From Verrucomicrobiota bacterium (GTDB taxonomy: Bacteria > Verrucomicrobiota > Verrucomicrobiia > Chthoniobacterales > Terrimicrobiaceae), in assembly GCA_017305195.1 (NCBI GenBank), contig JAFKMU010000041.1, forward strand, positions 1 to 64,000: a DNA stretch of 64,000 nt. Reading direction: 5' to 3'. The position numbers and the translations under genes were made by a program. The notes below the pieces were generated by a model. That model ran no database searches and had not been told where the DNA came from. It saw nothing but the letters and a program-made list of their open reading frames with translations. Shown in pieces: positions 34,336 through 43,048 of the stretch (positions within the stretch are counted from its first letter, which is position 1; every line of letters begins with the position of its first letter).

Positions 34336-35036
34336 AGCGTAAAGGGTTTCCCCAGCGGCATCTCAAAGGAGGAGATACCGGCCGCGCGGCAGGCGGCGAT
34401 GAAGGGGGCCGGGTCTTCGGTATTCTCGGCAAATAGTCCGTAGTGCATCGGGAGAGCGACCGGAGTCTTCAGGCGCTGCGCCATCTGTGCGGCCTCCTGC
34501 CAGGTCATGTTGCCGAGGCGCCCATTGATGCAGACCAGGAGGGCGTCGGGGGCATTGGTCGTCGCAGAGAAAAGACGCTCGTCGTACTCGGTATCCGCCG
34601 TCAGGTAAAATCGTCGCCCATCCGCCCCGATGACGAGACCCACCGCGGTGGGATCGCTGTGGCGGGCAAAGACCGGTGTGATGCCGAGCGGGCCAAGCGT
34701 CATTGTATGTCCGACCTTCAGGAGCATGGGTGAGTCGATACCCAACTCACGCAGATGACCGTGTGCGCGCTCGGGGCTGCCAAAGAGACACCGGGGATAG
34801 TGGCGTGCGATCATGGCGATGGTCTCGGGGTCGAGATGATCCAGATGATCGTGGGTGCAGATCACTGCGTCGGGCCGCAGGTCCTCCAGCGCCAGCGGAA
34901 ACCCGACCAGCCGCGTGACTTTTCCTGCGAGGCTGTCGCTCATGTAAGGGTCCACCACGAGGCGAAATCCGTCCGCTTCAAAAACGAATCCGCCCTGGGT
35001 TATCCACGTGATCCGGGGAGAGGCCATGGCACTCAC
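34332..35036 (-). CDS. MBL-fold metallo-hydrolase (UlaG-like)
   Basis: 234 residues. The THDHLDH motif lies at residues 61-67, with further metal ligands in VGHTMTLG, LTADTEYD and LPMHYGLF, which gives a complete binuclear site. UlaG-type proteins hydrolyse lactones such as L-ascorbate-6-phosphate; a sugar-lactone role would link the GH42 product to the dehydratase. The first codon is GTG at 35036, overlapping the GH42 stop as GTGA; ATG 35027 is an alternative. Substrate is inference. Confidence 0.83.
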   Translation of the reverse strand: MSAMASPRITWITQGGFVFEADGFRLVVDPYMSDSLAGKVTRLVGFPLALEDLRPDAVICTHDHLDHLDPETIAMIARHYPRCLFGSPERAHGHLRELGIDSPMLLKVGHTMTLGPLGITPVFARHSDPTAVGLVIGADGRRFYLTADTEYDERLFSATTNAPDALLVCINGRLGNMTWQEAAQMAQRLKTPVALPMHYGLFAENTEDPAPFIAACRAAGISSFEMPLGKPFTL

Positions 35037-37198
35037 GCGGCTCCGGCTGTCTCCAATGCCGATGAAGTGCTGGCCTCGGCTGCCTCCAGGCGCACGGCGA
35101 GCACTTCCTTGCCCGCGAGCAGGAGATCTCCGGTGAGGTCGCGCTCATCCTCGGTCTGCAGGTCGACCAATCGACATCCTGCGATGTCATCGCGGAGACG
35201 CAGGTGGAACCTTCGGCTTTCCTCCGCGTGGTTGATGACGAGATACAGGACTCCGCCGGGGCCGCTCAGCCGGGCGACTTCCACATCTTCCGTCTGGCCG
35301 GTGAGGGTGGCGGTGGGTTGCGCTCCTGAGGCAAGCACTTCGCCCTGGAGCAACCTCGTCAGCGCGGGCTGCGGGTCGCGCAGGTATTGACGGAAGACCT
35401 CTGTGCCGACCAGCAGCGTGGACCCCTTGCCGTAGCGATGCCGCACTGCGGCGACCTTGCCATCGGTGTACCGGGCCGCAGGTGTGCCCCCGGCCAGCTC
35501 AAATTCGCTCCAGAAAAAGCAGGCCTTCGCCTGACCGTCCGGACATTGAATCACCGGGGCGGTTTCCTTCCCTTCGCGATCGCTCGTCCATCCGCCAAAG
35601 ACCTCGTCCAGTCCGAAGCCGGGGGCGTGGTATTGCAGCCGGCCATCCTGGTCGCGCAGGCCAAAGGTGCTTTCCGCGATGACTGTGCCGCCATCGGCCA
35701 CAAACTGCCGGATGCGGTCGGCGACCTCTTGCGAGAGATTCTCTGCCATCGGAATCAGGAGTAGCTTATACATCGACAGCTCATCGAGGTTGTTTTCCGC
35801 GATGCAGTCCGCCGGGATCTGGAGATCCCACAGCAGCTTGTACGCACCGATCCGCGAGTCGTGCGCCTCGACATAGGTGTAGGGATAATAATCTCCGCAG
35901 ATCGCCTCGGTCTGGATCTGCTGGTCCTCGAGGGTGAGGATCGCCGCCTGGCGCTCGGGATACACCGTGTTCAGCAGCCGGGCATTGGCCTGCAGCATGC
36001 CGGAAAACTCGCCCATGTACTCGGCGCGGCTGCTCGGGCTGCCGTCCCATTTCATCAGGTGAAACAGCGCGACCTGGGAGTCCCCGGCGCGGCTGCGATA
36101 GTTCCAGAGAATGATCGATTTTGCATTATGCGCGATGAGATGCCAGAAGGTCATAAGCCTCTGCGCGCGGGTGATCATGCGCTTGTTGGGGCCGACGCCC
36201 GTCTCGAGGACGAGCATGCGGCGGTTCACATCCTGCGAGGCGCTGCGCAGGCGGCTGAGCTTGTACGCGGTGAGATAACCGGGGCCGAGATCGTGGAGAT
36301 GCTCGACCGTGTAGCACGACACGCCCATCATGGTCAGCGCCTCACCGGCCCGGCCGATATCGAGTCCATACCGCGGTGTGGAGAGCGGCCCTTCTGTCGC
36401 CGCCATGTGGTAGACAAAGTTTGACGTGGTGGGTCTACCCGACGGATCGATCCGCCGCACCAGCTGCGTGATCTCTGCCATGGTGTCGTAGAGGCGGAAT
36501 TGATTGAACCTCACCCAGTCAAACCAGATCGGCAGCCCGCAGGCATAGGCTGGGGCGGTGATGTCCTCCCAGCAGGTGTTTGTTACCGGGTACTCCGTGC
36601 TCCAGACCGCGTTCAGCTTTTCGATCGTGCCGTATTTGCGCTCCAGCCAGCGGCGGAACTTTCCCTGGGTGTGGGGGCAGTAGCAGAACATCGACTGCGG
36701 TTCGTTCCAGATCATCCAGGCGGTGAGTGATTCGCGCCCGGCATAGCGGCGCACGGTCTGCTCCAGGAAACGAAACGCGTGACTGCGGAAGACCGGATCA
36801 TCTGAGCAGATGATGCGCTGCGGTGTGATGGAGTGCGCCGGTGCATCCGGCGTGTTCATCAGCGTCTGGCAGCGCGCATCCTTGAGCAGATAGGCTGGGG
36901 GATAAAGGCCGCAGAGATTCCAGAAGAGTCCGCCGAAATTCAGCACCACGCCGATGCCGTGCCTGTCTGCGAGATCGAAAAGGTAGTCCTGTTTGTGAAA
37001 ATCAAACTCGCCCTCCACTGGCTCGATGCGATCCCACGGAGCAAAGATTCGCACGGTGTTGAAGTTGAGGCGCTTCATGGTGGCGAGGTCGCGGTCCCAC
37101 TCCTCCATTGGCCAGTCGAGACCTTTGGCGTAAGGGGCGCAGGATGCTCCGAATAGGAATACCTCGTCGTTAAGTGGGTTCAGATAAGAGGCGGACAT
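35033..37198 (-). CDS. GH42-type beta-galactosidase
   Basis: 721 residues from ATG 37198, no signal peptide. The TIM barrel starts ASCAPYAKGLDWPMEEWDRDLATMKRLNFNTVRIFAPWDRIEPVEG-like, the acid/base is E166 in WMIWNEPQSM, and the nucleophile is E332 in MLVLETGVG. Family cysteines CYCPHT are present. A trimerisation domain follows (LLLIPMAENLSQEVADRIRQFVADGG; GTVIAES) and a short C-terminal beta domain. It would cleave beta-galactosides in the cytoplasm. Operon head: a palindromic operator lies 62 bases upstream, and it is coupled to the metallo-hydrolase by a 4-base overlap. Confidence 0.87.
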   Translation of the reverse strand: MSASYLNPLNDEVFLFGASCAPYAKGLDWPMEEWDRDLATMKRLNFNTVRIFAPWDRIEPVEGEFDFHKQDYLFDLADRHGIGVVLNFGGLFWNLCGLYPPAYLLKDARCQTLMNTPDAPAHSITPQRIICSDDPVFRSHAFRFLEQTVRRYAGRESLTAWMIWNEPQSMFCYCPHTQGKFRRWLERKYGTIEKLNAVWSTEYPVTNTCWEDITAPAYACGLPIWFDWVRFNQFRLYDTMAEITQLVRRIDPSGRPTTSNFVYHMAATEGPLSTPRYGLDIGRAGEALTMMGVSCYTVEHLHDLGPGYLTAYKLSRLRSASQDVNRRMLVLETGVGPNKRMITRAQRLMTFWHLIAHNAKSIILWNYRSRAGDSQVALFHLMKWDGSPSSRAEYMGEFSGMLQANARLLNTVYPERQAAILTLEDQQIQTEAICGDYYPYTYVEAHDSRIGAYKLLWDLQIPADCIAENNLDELSMYKLLLIPMAENLSQEVADRIRQFVADGGTVIAESTFGLRDQDGRLQYHAPGFGLDEVFGGWTSDREGKETAPVIQCPDGQAKACFFWSEFELAGGTPAARYTDGKVAAVRHRYGKGSTLLVGTEVFRQYLRDPQPALTRLLQGEVLASGAQPTATLTGQTEDVEVARLSGPGGVLYLVINHAEESRRFHLRLRDDIAGCRLVDLQTEDERDLTGDLLLAGKEVLAVRLEAAEASTSSALETAGAA

Positions 37199-37259
37199 GG
37201 TTCTGAAGAGACGCCTCCCAATCTCTCGCCAAGACCGCCGCGCATTCAATCGGCGTGGT

Positions 37260-37274
37260 ATCGAACAGTTCGAC
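37260..37274. promoter_or_regulatory. LacI-type operator upstream of the GH42 operon
   Basis: ATCGAACAGTTCGAC: a 6-1-6 palindrome, one outer base off perfect, 62 bases before the GH42 ATG and just behind the LacI stop codon. The same sequence recurs at 38389 and 42967. Confidence 0.8.
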
Positions 37275-37289
37275 ACCCAAACGGGGGAA

Positions 37290-38411
37290 TCACCCCTTCT
37301 TCGCTCGCGATTTTCGCTGTGGTCGTGCTGGCTCCATTGCAATATCCCGGACGGTCGGTCCCGGAATCCACTCGCTTTCCAGGAGCAGCCCGGTCTGGAA
37401 TGGCGGCAGACCCGACTCCCGGCGATGAATCTGGCCGACCAGCGAGTCGACCGCCTTCATGCCCTCTCGCTCGGGCCCCTGGTACATCCCGGCGGCGCGT
37501 CCCTGCAATGCATTCGGCAGATCGAGCAGCGCGATCCCCATTTCCTCCGGCACCCTTACGTCGAGCTCGCCGACCCAGTCGAGAATGAAGTCATTAAGGC
37601 AGATGCATGCGTCGGGCTTGTGTTTTTGCACCCATTCAAAGAAGCGCTTCTTGCCCTGGGGGCGGGGAGCCTCGGCGGGGTCCTCGAGATAAAGCGGGGG
37701 AGGGGCGGACCGGGAGTAGTCCATTCCCGCCAGATAGCCGGAGGTGAATCTCTGCTCCAGCAGCGTGTCGAGCCACTTGTCCAGGATGAATCCTATGCGC
37801 GCATAACCTGCCGCACGCAGCCTGCGGCATGCCTCCAGCGACGTGGCATAGTGATCGTTGGCCACAAAGTTCAGTCCAGTGGACTTCGGGTGATTGCCGA
37901 TCACCACCGAGGGCAGGATCGACCACACCGGGCGGCAGTGTTCGATATCCGTGTCGTCGCGGGAGCCGTAGATGATGACGCCCAGAGCGCCGCGCGCGAT
38001 GAGGATGCGCCCGAGTCTCTCCGGGGTGACGTCGGGTTCGTGCAGCCAGAAATGATCCACGGTATAGCCGAGCAGCTCGGCCCGCTCGCGTGCGCCCTTG
38101 AGACGGTCGCCGACGACCGGCACCTTGAGATCGATGCGTCTGACCTTGGAGACATTAATCAAGGCCAGCATGGCGACATGGTTCTGTTTCCGCGACCGGC
38201 GCAGCTCGGCCATGAGCCGCGCGACGAGGGCATTGGTCTGGTATCCCATGCCCTCCGCCACCTGCTGGATATGCTCGCGGGCCTCGGGCGCCACCCGGGG
38301 ATCGTTGCGCAGCGCGAGCGAGACCGTGGACTTTGCCACGCCGGCCGCCGCCGCGATTTCAGCCATGGAGGGAGAGGTTCTCTGCTTCATCGAACGGTTC
38401 GATCCGAACAT
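37290..38411 (-). CDS. LacI-family repressor of the local glycan regulon
   Basis: 373 residues. The helix-turn-helix is MAEIAAAAGVAKSTVSLALRND (about residues 16-37), then the hinge RLMAELRRSRKQ and a LacI-type effector domain (PDACICLNDFILDWVGELDVRVPEEMGIALLDLP). ATG 38411 or the in-frame ATG 38390 may be the start; the perfect palindrome at 38389-38403 covers the second one, so the protein probably represses its own gene. The same palindrome precedes the GH42 operon and the 43049-49290 operon. The effector is probably a galactoside or related sugar, by context. Confidence 0.88.
   Translation of the reverse strand: MFGSNRSMKQRTSPSMAEIAAAAGVAKSTVSLALRNDPRVAPEAREHIQQVAEGMGYQTNALVARLMAELRRSRKQNHVAMLALINVSKVRRIDLKVPVVGDRLKGARERAELLGYTVDHFWLHEPDVTPERLGRILIARGALGVIIYGSRDDTDIEHCRPVWSILPSVVIGNHPKSTGLNFVANDHYATSLEACRRLRAAGYARIGFILDKWLDTLLEQRFTSGYLAGMDYSRSAPPPLYLEDPAEAPRPQGKKRFFEWVQKHKPDACICLNDFILDWVGELDVRVPEEMGIALLDLPNALQGRAAGMYQGPEREGMKAVDSLVGQIHRRESGLPPFQTGLLLESEWIPGPTVRDIAMEPARPQRKSRAKKG
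38389..38403. promoter_or_regulatory. LacI-type operator at the repressor gene
   Basis: ATCGAACGGTTCGAT: a perfect 7-1-7 palindrome overlapping the 5' end of the LacI gene and 107 bases upstream of the divergent pseudopilin gene, so it could regulate both directions. Confidence 0.8.
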
Positions 38412-38509
38412 GCTTGAAGGCCGGTGAAATGTAAATGAACTTTGGACGCGAACTGCAGCACCGCGCCTGATAGTGTTAGCGAAAAGCTGCGTGAGCTTCC
38501 CAAAGGATC

Positions 38510-39247
38510 ATGCCCCCCATCCGCCATAACCACTTAGTGTTTACCAGCGCCTTTACGCTTATCGAGATGCTTGTCTCGATCGCCATCATAAGCGTGCTGA
38601 TGGTCCTGATCTTCGGCGTGCAATCTGGCGTGCAGGCGAGGGTAAAACAGGCGAAGTGTGCGGCCAACCTTTCTACACAGGCCAAGGCCGTGATGTTGTT
38701 TGCGGCTGATAATAACGGGCGCTTTCCCTATGGTTGGAATACGTGGTACCCCATCGTGTGGCAAAAGGATGTCGCGCCGTATCTTGGTCTTCCCTCGACC
38801 ACGACGCGATCCAGTCCCGGCATCGTTTTTCAGTGTCCGATGATCACTCAGGGCGATATTAGCTCCGCAGGGGCCGGCTCGGTCAGCCATGGCATGAATG
38901 AGTTCATCATTCCCCAGGTGGCGCTGCAGAGCGACACGCCCGTCAAGACCGTGCAAAGCCTCGCCACTCCGTCGAGGGTGCCGCTGCTGGGTGACATCTG
39001 GCTCCAGAATTCCGACCGGATGATCGCCATTAGCAAGGTGCCTGCGGGCAACACGGGGAATGTCGCCTTCCGGCACACGGTATCTCCCGCTGCGCGCCCC
39101 GCGAAGGTTGCGCGATCCTCCGGGTTGACGAGTTTTGGCAGTGGAAAAGTCAATATGGCATTCTGTGATGGCCACGTTGAGGCGCTTTCTCCTGAGGAGG
39201 TGGCCAATGCCGGGGACAATGTCCTGGTCTGGAATCCCTGGAAGTAG
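38510..39247 (+). CDS. Type II/IV pseudopilin, DG-motif class
   Basis: 245 residues. A 14-residue leader precedes FTLIEMLVSIAIISVLMVLIFGVQSGV; the residue before F is alanine (TSA|FTLIE). The body carries two cysteines (CAANL, FQCPMI) and ends KVNMAFCDGHVEAL, the DG motif of the H-X9-DG family, although the histidine at the canonical spacing is a glycine here. It leads a three-gene set with a GH71-like enzyme and a secreted beta-sandwich protein, which repeats the pseudopilin-then-glycosidase layout seen at 10675. Confidence 0.85.
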   Translation: MPPIRHNHLVFTSAFTLIEMLVSIAIISVLMVLIFGVQSGVQARVKQAKCAANLSTQAKAVMLFAADNNGRFPYGWNTWYPIVWQKDVAPYLGLPSTTTRSSPGIVFQCPMITQGDISSAGAGSVSHGMNEFIIPQVALQSDTPVKTVQSLATPSRVPLLGDIWLQNSDRMIAISKVPAGNTGNVAFRHTVSPAARPAKVARSSGLTSFGSGKVNMAFCDGHVEALSPEEVANAGDNVLVWNPWK

Positions 39248-39266
39248 CTGCATCCGCTCGTTTGAT

Positions 39267-42143
39267 ATGATACGCAAGGTCACTCTCCTCGTTGCCGCGC
39301 TCGCTGGACTGACGGGCAGCTTTGTGCGGGCCGCCGCACAGTCTCAGTCCTCCGGGGCCGGGGGAAACCCGGTGATTTTCTGGGCGCACTACATGCCGAT
39401 GGTTCCGCACGGGCACATGCACGCGCATCCCTACTCCGGGGGCAACCATGATGCATGGCCCTTCGACGCGCAGCACGCGCTGCTCCAGGAAGACTACGAG
39501 GAGGATATCCGGCAGGCTCTCGACAGCGGCGTGAATGGCTTTCAGATGCTCATCTTTGTTCCCGAGGACATCTTTGAAGCGGCACGGAAGGTCCGCAAGG
39601 AAACCGGGCGGATGTTTTATATTTCGCCGCAATGGGCTTACGCGAATCCGAAGACATTTGAGGAAACCGAGAAGCGGATCGTCGAGTTTTACGAAAAGCA
39701 TCTCAACGACCCGCATGTTTACATGAAGGATGGCAGCCAGGTTCATTTCGTGTGGGAGTCGGCGAAAATCTCCGATGTCGCGGCTTTGCAGAAGAAGCTT
39801 CAGGATAAAGGGCTCAAGATCGTGCTTGCGCCGACCATTCGCAGCCTGACGAGCCCGGATCTTGAACCCGCCCGGATCGCCGATCTGGGGCTGCGGGCCG
39901 CAGAGGGTTGGATGCATGGCGCTCCGGAGGGTGAGGAGCCCCGAGCCCTCACCGAGAGCCTCGCCGGGCCGACTGCCGGGGGCTTCCTTTATGTCCCCTC
40001 CATCGCCGCCGGCTATGATAGCTCGAACCGACCGGGGCAGTTTATCCATGTGCCGTTTCGCGGAGTCCGCACCCTGGTCGATTCGCTGCGCACCTGGGTT
40101 TCGCTGGGCTACCGGCAGCTCGTGCTTGTAACGTGGAACGATCCGCAGGAGTCGCTCGAGATTCCCTCCAGCCGAAACATCTGGGGGCATAATGAAATCC
40201 TGAGCTTCTTCCACGGCGTGGCGGGTGATGGACAAAGCCCGTTCGCCGACTCGAAGGTCGTGGTGTCCTACCCGGTCGAGTGCATGGCAGGCGACGAGTT
40301 TTTCTTTCAGGTGCTGGGGTTGCCGGCTCGCGGGAAAAACCTCGAGTGGCGCGCGCAGGTCGCACTGCATCCGGTGGGCGTGGCCGATGCGCGGGGCGCT
40401 GTGATTCTGCGCTCGATGAGCGAGGGTCCTGCTGATCGGGAGAGCCTGCTCGAGATGCGCTGGGATACATCGGGCATTGTCGGCGTCGTCCCGGCGGTCC
40501 AGCCGGTTGTCTCCGTCGACTATCGCGAGTCGGGCGGAGAATGGCAGCCTCTCTATCAGAATGTCGCGCTGCCGCCCACTCGCCTGCGGTTCAACCTCAT
40601 CCAGTACCCCGTGCCCTACGCCATCGATCTGGCCCGCATGGCAGCGGAGCCGAAACTCGCTCTTTCCGTGCAGCCCGGCGGCATGCTGGATACGGTCGCC
40701 CTCACGATCGACGGCGACCCGAGCGCGATCCGCAAGGTGAACCTTAATGATGGTACCCGGAGCCTCGGCGCATTCCGTGAACCTGATGCTGCCGGAGACT
40801 TTCCGCTGCGCGATATCTTTGTCCGGATCGAGGCGTCGGAGGATCGCCCTCTCACGCTGGCTGCGGAGGGCGGCGTCATCCGGGATTTCTATGGAGTCTC
40901 CGGCAGACTGAATGACGCGCTGAAGACCGTGAACGCCCCGACCGCGACATTCTCCATCCGTCCCCTGAATAGCGAGGCCCGCTCGCGGGTCGCCCGGCTT
41001 GATCTCTCGCCGGATGCCAGGCTGACGCTGAATTACGTGAAGGGCGACCCCTCTCAGGCCGTGACGGCAAACCTGGATGATCTCCGACACGGGGCCGCAC
41101 GCACCGTCTCTATCGGCGGCAAGCCTGCCACCTTGAGCATGATCCTCACTGCGGACATGACGGATGCCAATATTGACTATCCCGTCAAGACCGGCCCGTG
41201 GCGTCGCACCATCCCGCTTCACCGGGAAGAGGACGGTCCGATACTTCTCTATGCCATGGCGCTGCTGAAGAACGACCGCGTCGCCATCTCCCCGCCCGTC
41301 TGGGTGGAGCGCCCCGGCTCCGATCCGCTCGTGGCCGCCCGGTGGATGGCGACCGGGGGAACCTTCGAGGATTTCGTGAACCCCTCCTCGGAGACCACCC
41401 TCAACCCGCTTTCCCTCGACCGCGTGATCGCGGGCTTCGTTCCTCGCAGCGAGATCCCGTGGTTCCGCCTCGACCTGGAGGAGGGCGCGGGGACGCGGCT
41501 CAATGATCGCGGCATCAGCCAGCAGGCCGGCCGCGCCAGCATTGAGACGGGAGGCTTGAAGCGCGACGAGCTCTTCAAGGCCGGAATCGCAGGCGACTGG
41601 GAGTGGCTGGAGAGCGGACATCGCGGGCGCGCTCTACGGTTGGGTGGGGACTCCGTGATCCGCTTCCGCTCCAAGTCCTCGCCTGTCGGAGCGCAGACCA
41701 CGAGCCTGTGGGTGGAGGTGAAGGCCTCCGAGCGCGGGGAGAAATCCCGCTGGTCCACGCTCAAGGCCGGTCCGTTTCGCCTGGAGATCCTTTCCGGCAG
41801 GGAGTCGCTCCTTGCCTTCGATCGCGGTGGCGTCAAGCTGGAGCGGCGTGTGGAGACCGCGTTTCAGCCGGGCTGGAATCACCTGGTCTTTGTCTATGAC
41901 CTCTCAAGCGTGCGGGCCTATCTCAACGGGGCCGATCTCGGCGAGGTGATTGCGGAAAAGCCCGCCTATCAAAGGACGCACATCATGCCATCCATCGGTT
42001 TCTCCGGGACGCCTTCTGCTGGACCTGCCTTTACCGGCGTGCTCGACGAGGTGCAGGTCATTGGCGCGGGACTCGGTCCCGCCGACGTCGCCGCCCTTGC
42101 CGAATTCCCTGAGCCCGAAATCTCCAACCCGAAAGCCCCATGA
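39267..42143 (+). CDS. Secreted GH71-like glycosidase with C-terminal LamG domain
   Basis: 958 residues from ATG 39267, signal peptide MIRKVTLLVAALAGLTGSFVRA. Residues about 35-370 resemble the GH71 alpha-1,3-glucanase barrel: VIFWAHYMPMVPHGHMH, then EEDIRQALDSGVNGFQMLIFVPED and LVTWNDPQESLEIPSS. A middle beta-rich region follows, and residues about 755-950 form a LamG/concanavalin-like domain (WFRLDLEEGAGTRLNDRG; GRALRLGGDSVIRF; GWNHLVFVYDLSSVRAYLNG). Substrate could be an alpha-glucan or another glycan. The gene shares an ATGA overlap with the next one. Confidence 0.78.
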   Translation: MIRKVTLLVAALAGLTGSFVRAAAQSQSSGAGGNPVIFWAHYMPMVPHGHMHAHPYSGGNHDAWPFDAQHALLQEDYEEDIRQALDSGVNGFQMLIFVPEDIFEAARKVRKETGRMFYISPQWAYANPKTFEETEKRIVEFYEKHLNDPHVYMKDGSQVHFVWESAKISDVAALQKKLQDKGLKIVLAPTIRSLTSPDLEPARIADLGLRAAEGWMHGAPEGEEPRALTESLAGPTAGGFLYVPSIAAGYDSSNRPGQFIHVPFRGVRTLVDSLRTWVSLGYRQLVLVTWNDPQESLEIPSSRNIWGHNEILSFFHGVAGDGQSPFADSKVVVSYPVECMAGDEFFFQVLGLPARGKNLEWRAQVALHPVGVADARGAVILRSMSEGPADRESLLEMRWDTSGIVGVVPAVQPVVSVDYRESGGEWQPLYQNVALPPTRLRFNLIQYPVPYAIDLARMAAEPKLALSVQPGGMLDTVALTIDGDPSAIRKVNLNDGTRSLGAFREPDAAGDFPLRDIFVRIEASEDRPLTLAAEGGVIRDFYGVSGRLNDALKTVNAPTATFSIRPLNSEARSRVARLDLSPDARLTLNYVKGDPSQAVTANLDDLRHGAARTVSIGGKPATLSMILTADMTDANIDYPVKTGPWRRTIPLHREEDGPILLYAMALLKNDRVAISPPVWVERPGSDPLVAARWMATGGTFEDFVNPSSETTLNPLSLDRVIAGFVPRSEIPWFRLDLEEGAGTRLNDRGISQQAGRASIETGGLKRDELFKAGIAGDWEWLESGHRGRALRLGGDSVIRFRSKSSPVGAQTTSLWVEVKASERGEKSRWSTLKAGPFRLEILSGRESLLAFDRGGVKLERRVETAFQPGWNHLVFVYDLSSVRAYLNGADLGEVIAEKPAYQRTHIMPSIGFSGTPSAGPAFTGVLDEVQVIGAGLGPADVAALAEFPEPEISNPKAP

Positions 42144-42922
42144 AAAATCCGGTCATCACCCTCTTCGCGGCAGCGTTGATTGCCCTGCCTTTGACCCTTC
42201 ACGCCGACTCTGTCGAGTATGACTTCGATACCCTGAGCGACGGCTTCCTCCCGAAGCGCGATCAGTGGCAGGTCGGCATCAATGTCTGCTATCCTCAGGT
42301 CGGCCCGGGCGTGGGCGCAAAGACCGCACAGGTCGCTTTCGTCAAGGGCGGCGCCGGGGGCGTGATGCGGCCCATCGGCCGGGAGCCGTTTCAACCTCTG
42401 CCCAAGTCGGGCTGGATCGAGCTGGATGTCCAGTGGACCGGACCCGCGGAAAAGGAGCGCTCGGTCGTGGAGGGATTGACGGTGGAGAGCGAGTTTGCTG
42501 ACAAGCCCGAACTGTCGATCCTCGCTCCCCGCGTGGGCATTTTCTCCGCCTTCAGCGAAGCCCGCAAGGAGCAGATGAATCAGGTCCTCCTCGTCGTTTA
42601 TCGCGGCGGGAAGGAGGTCTTCGCCCGTGCTCCTCTGCCCGACACCATCCAGGTCGGCGACTGGCTGCGCGTGCGCCTGGAGATCGATTTCTCGGCCAAT
42701 GGCGGGAACGGGGCGGGCAAGGTGCTCATCAAAAATCTCGCCAAACCCGATGAGGATTTCGTCGAGACAGGCATCAAGGCCGTGGACCTCAACATCACGG
42801 AACTCCGGGGCAAGGCCGCAGACCCTGCGAACTGGAACGCCTGGTTCCTCCGTATGGTGAACTCCGAGGGCAATGGCAACACCAGCATGCCTGTCTCCCG
42901 TCTCTCCGCCGGCACTAACTAA
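42140..42922 (+). CDS. Secreted beta-sandwich protein of unknown function
   Basis: 260 residues with signal peptide MKNPVITLFAAALIALPLTLHA. The mature part looks like a concanavalin-type jelly roll (VEYDFDTLSDGFLPKRDQWQVG; WIELDVQWTGP; DWLRVRLEIDFSANGGNGAGKVLIKNL). No catalytic residues could be assigned. The 4-base overlap with the GH71-like gene implies coupled synthesis, so it may be an accessory glycan-binding subunit. A similar small protein accompanies the second GH71-like gene (43892-44569). Confidence 0.75.
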   Translation: MKNPVITLFAAALIALPLTLHADSVEYDFDTLSDGFLPKRDQWQVGINVCYPQVGPGVGAKTAQVAFVKGGAGGVMRPIGREPFQPLPKSGWIELDVQWTGPAEKERSVVEGLTVESEFADKPELSILAPRVGIFSAFSEARKEQMNQVLLVVYRGGKEVFARAPLPDTIQVGDWLRVRLEIDFSANGGNGAGKVLIKNLAKPDEDFVETGIKAVDLNITELRGKAADPANWNAWFLRMVNSEGNGNTSMPVSRLSAGTN

Positions 42923-42966
42923 TCATTACGATCTCCTCCGGGCGCCCTCTTGTTTTCTCGATAGTT

Positions 42967-42981
42967 ATCGAACTGTTCGAT
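42967..42981. promoter_or_regulatory. LacI-type operator upstream of the PEP-CTERM/GH71/SGNH operon
   Basis: ATCGAACTGTTCGAT: a perfect 7-1-7 palindrome, 68 bases before the ATG at 43049, identical to the site at 38389 except for the central base. Confidence 0.8.
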
Positions 42982-43048
42982 GGCCGCCCCCTTGTAACTG
43001 GATGCATTTCGTCAAGAATCCCCGTTAGCAACCAGCCCTCACCCACCC

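Noticed and set aside
39150..41621. 823-residue open frame on the minus strand
   Set aside because: Antisense shadow of the GH71-like gene, with no recognisable motif and composition typical of a reverse frame.
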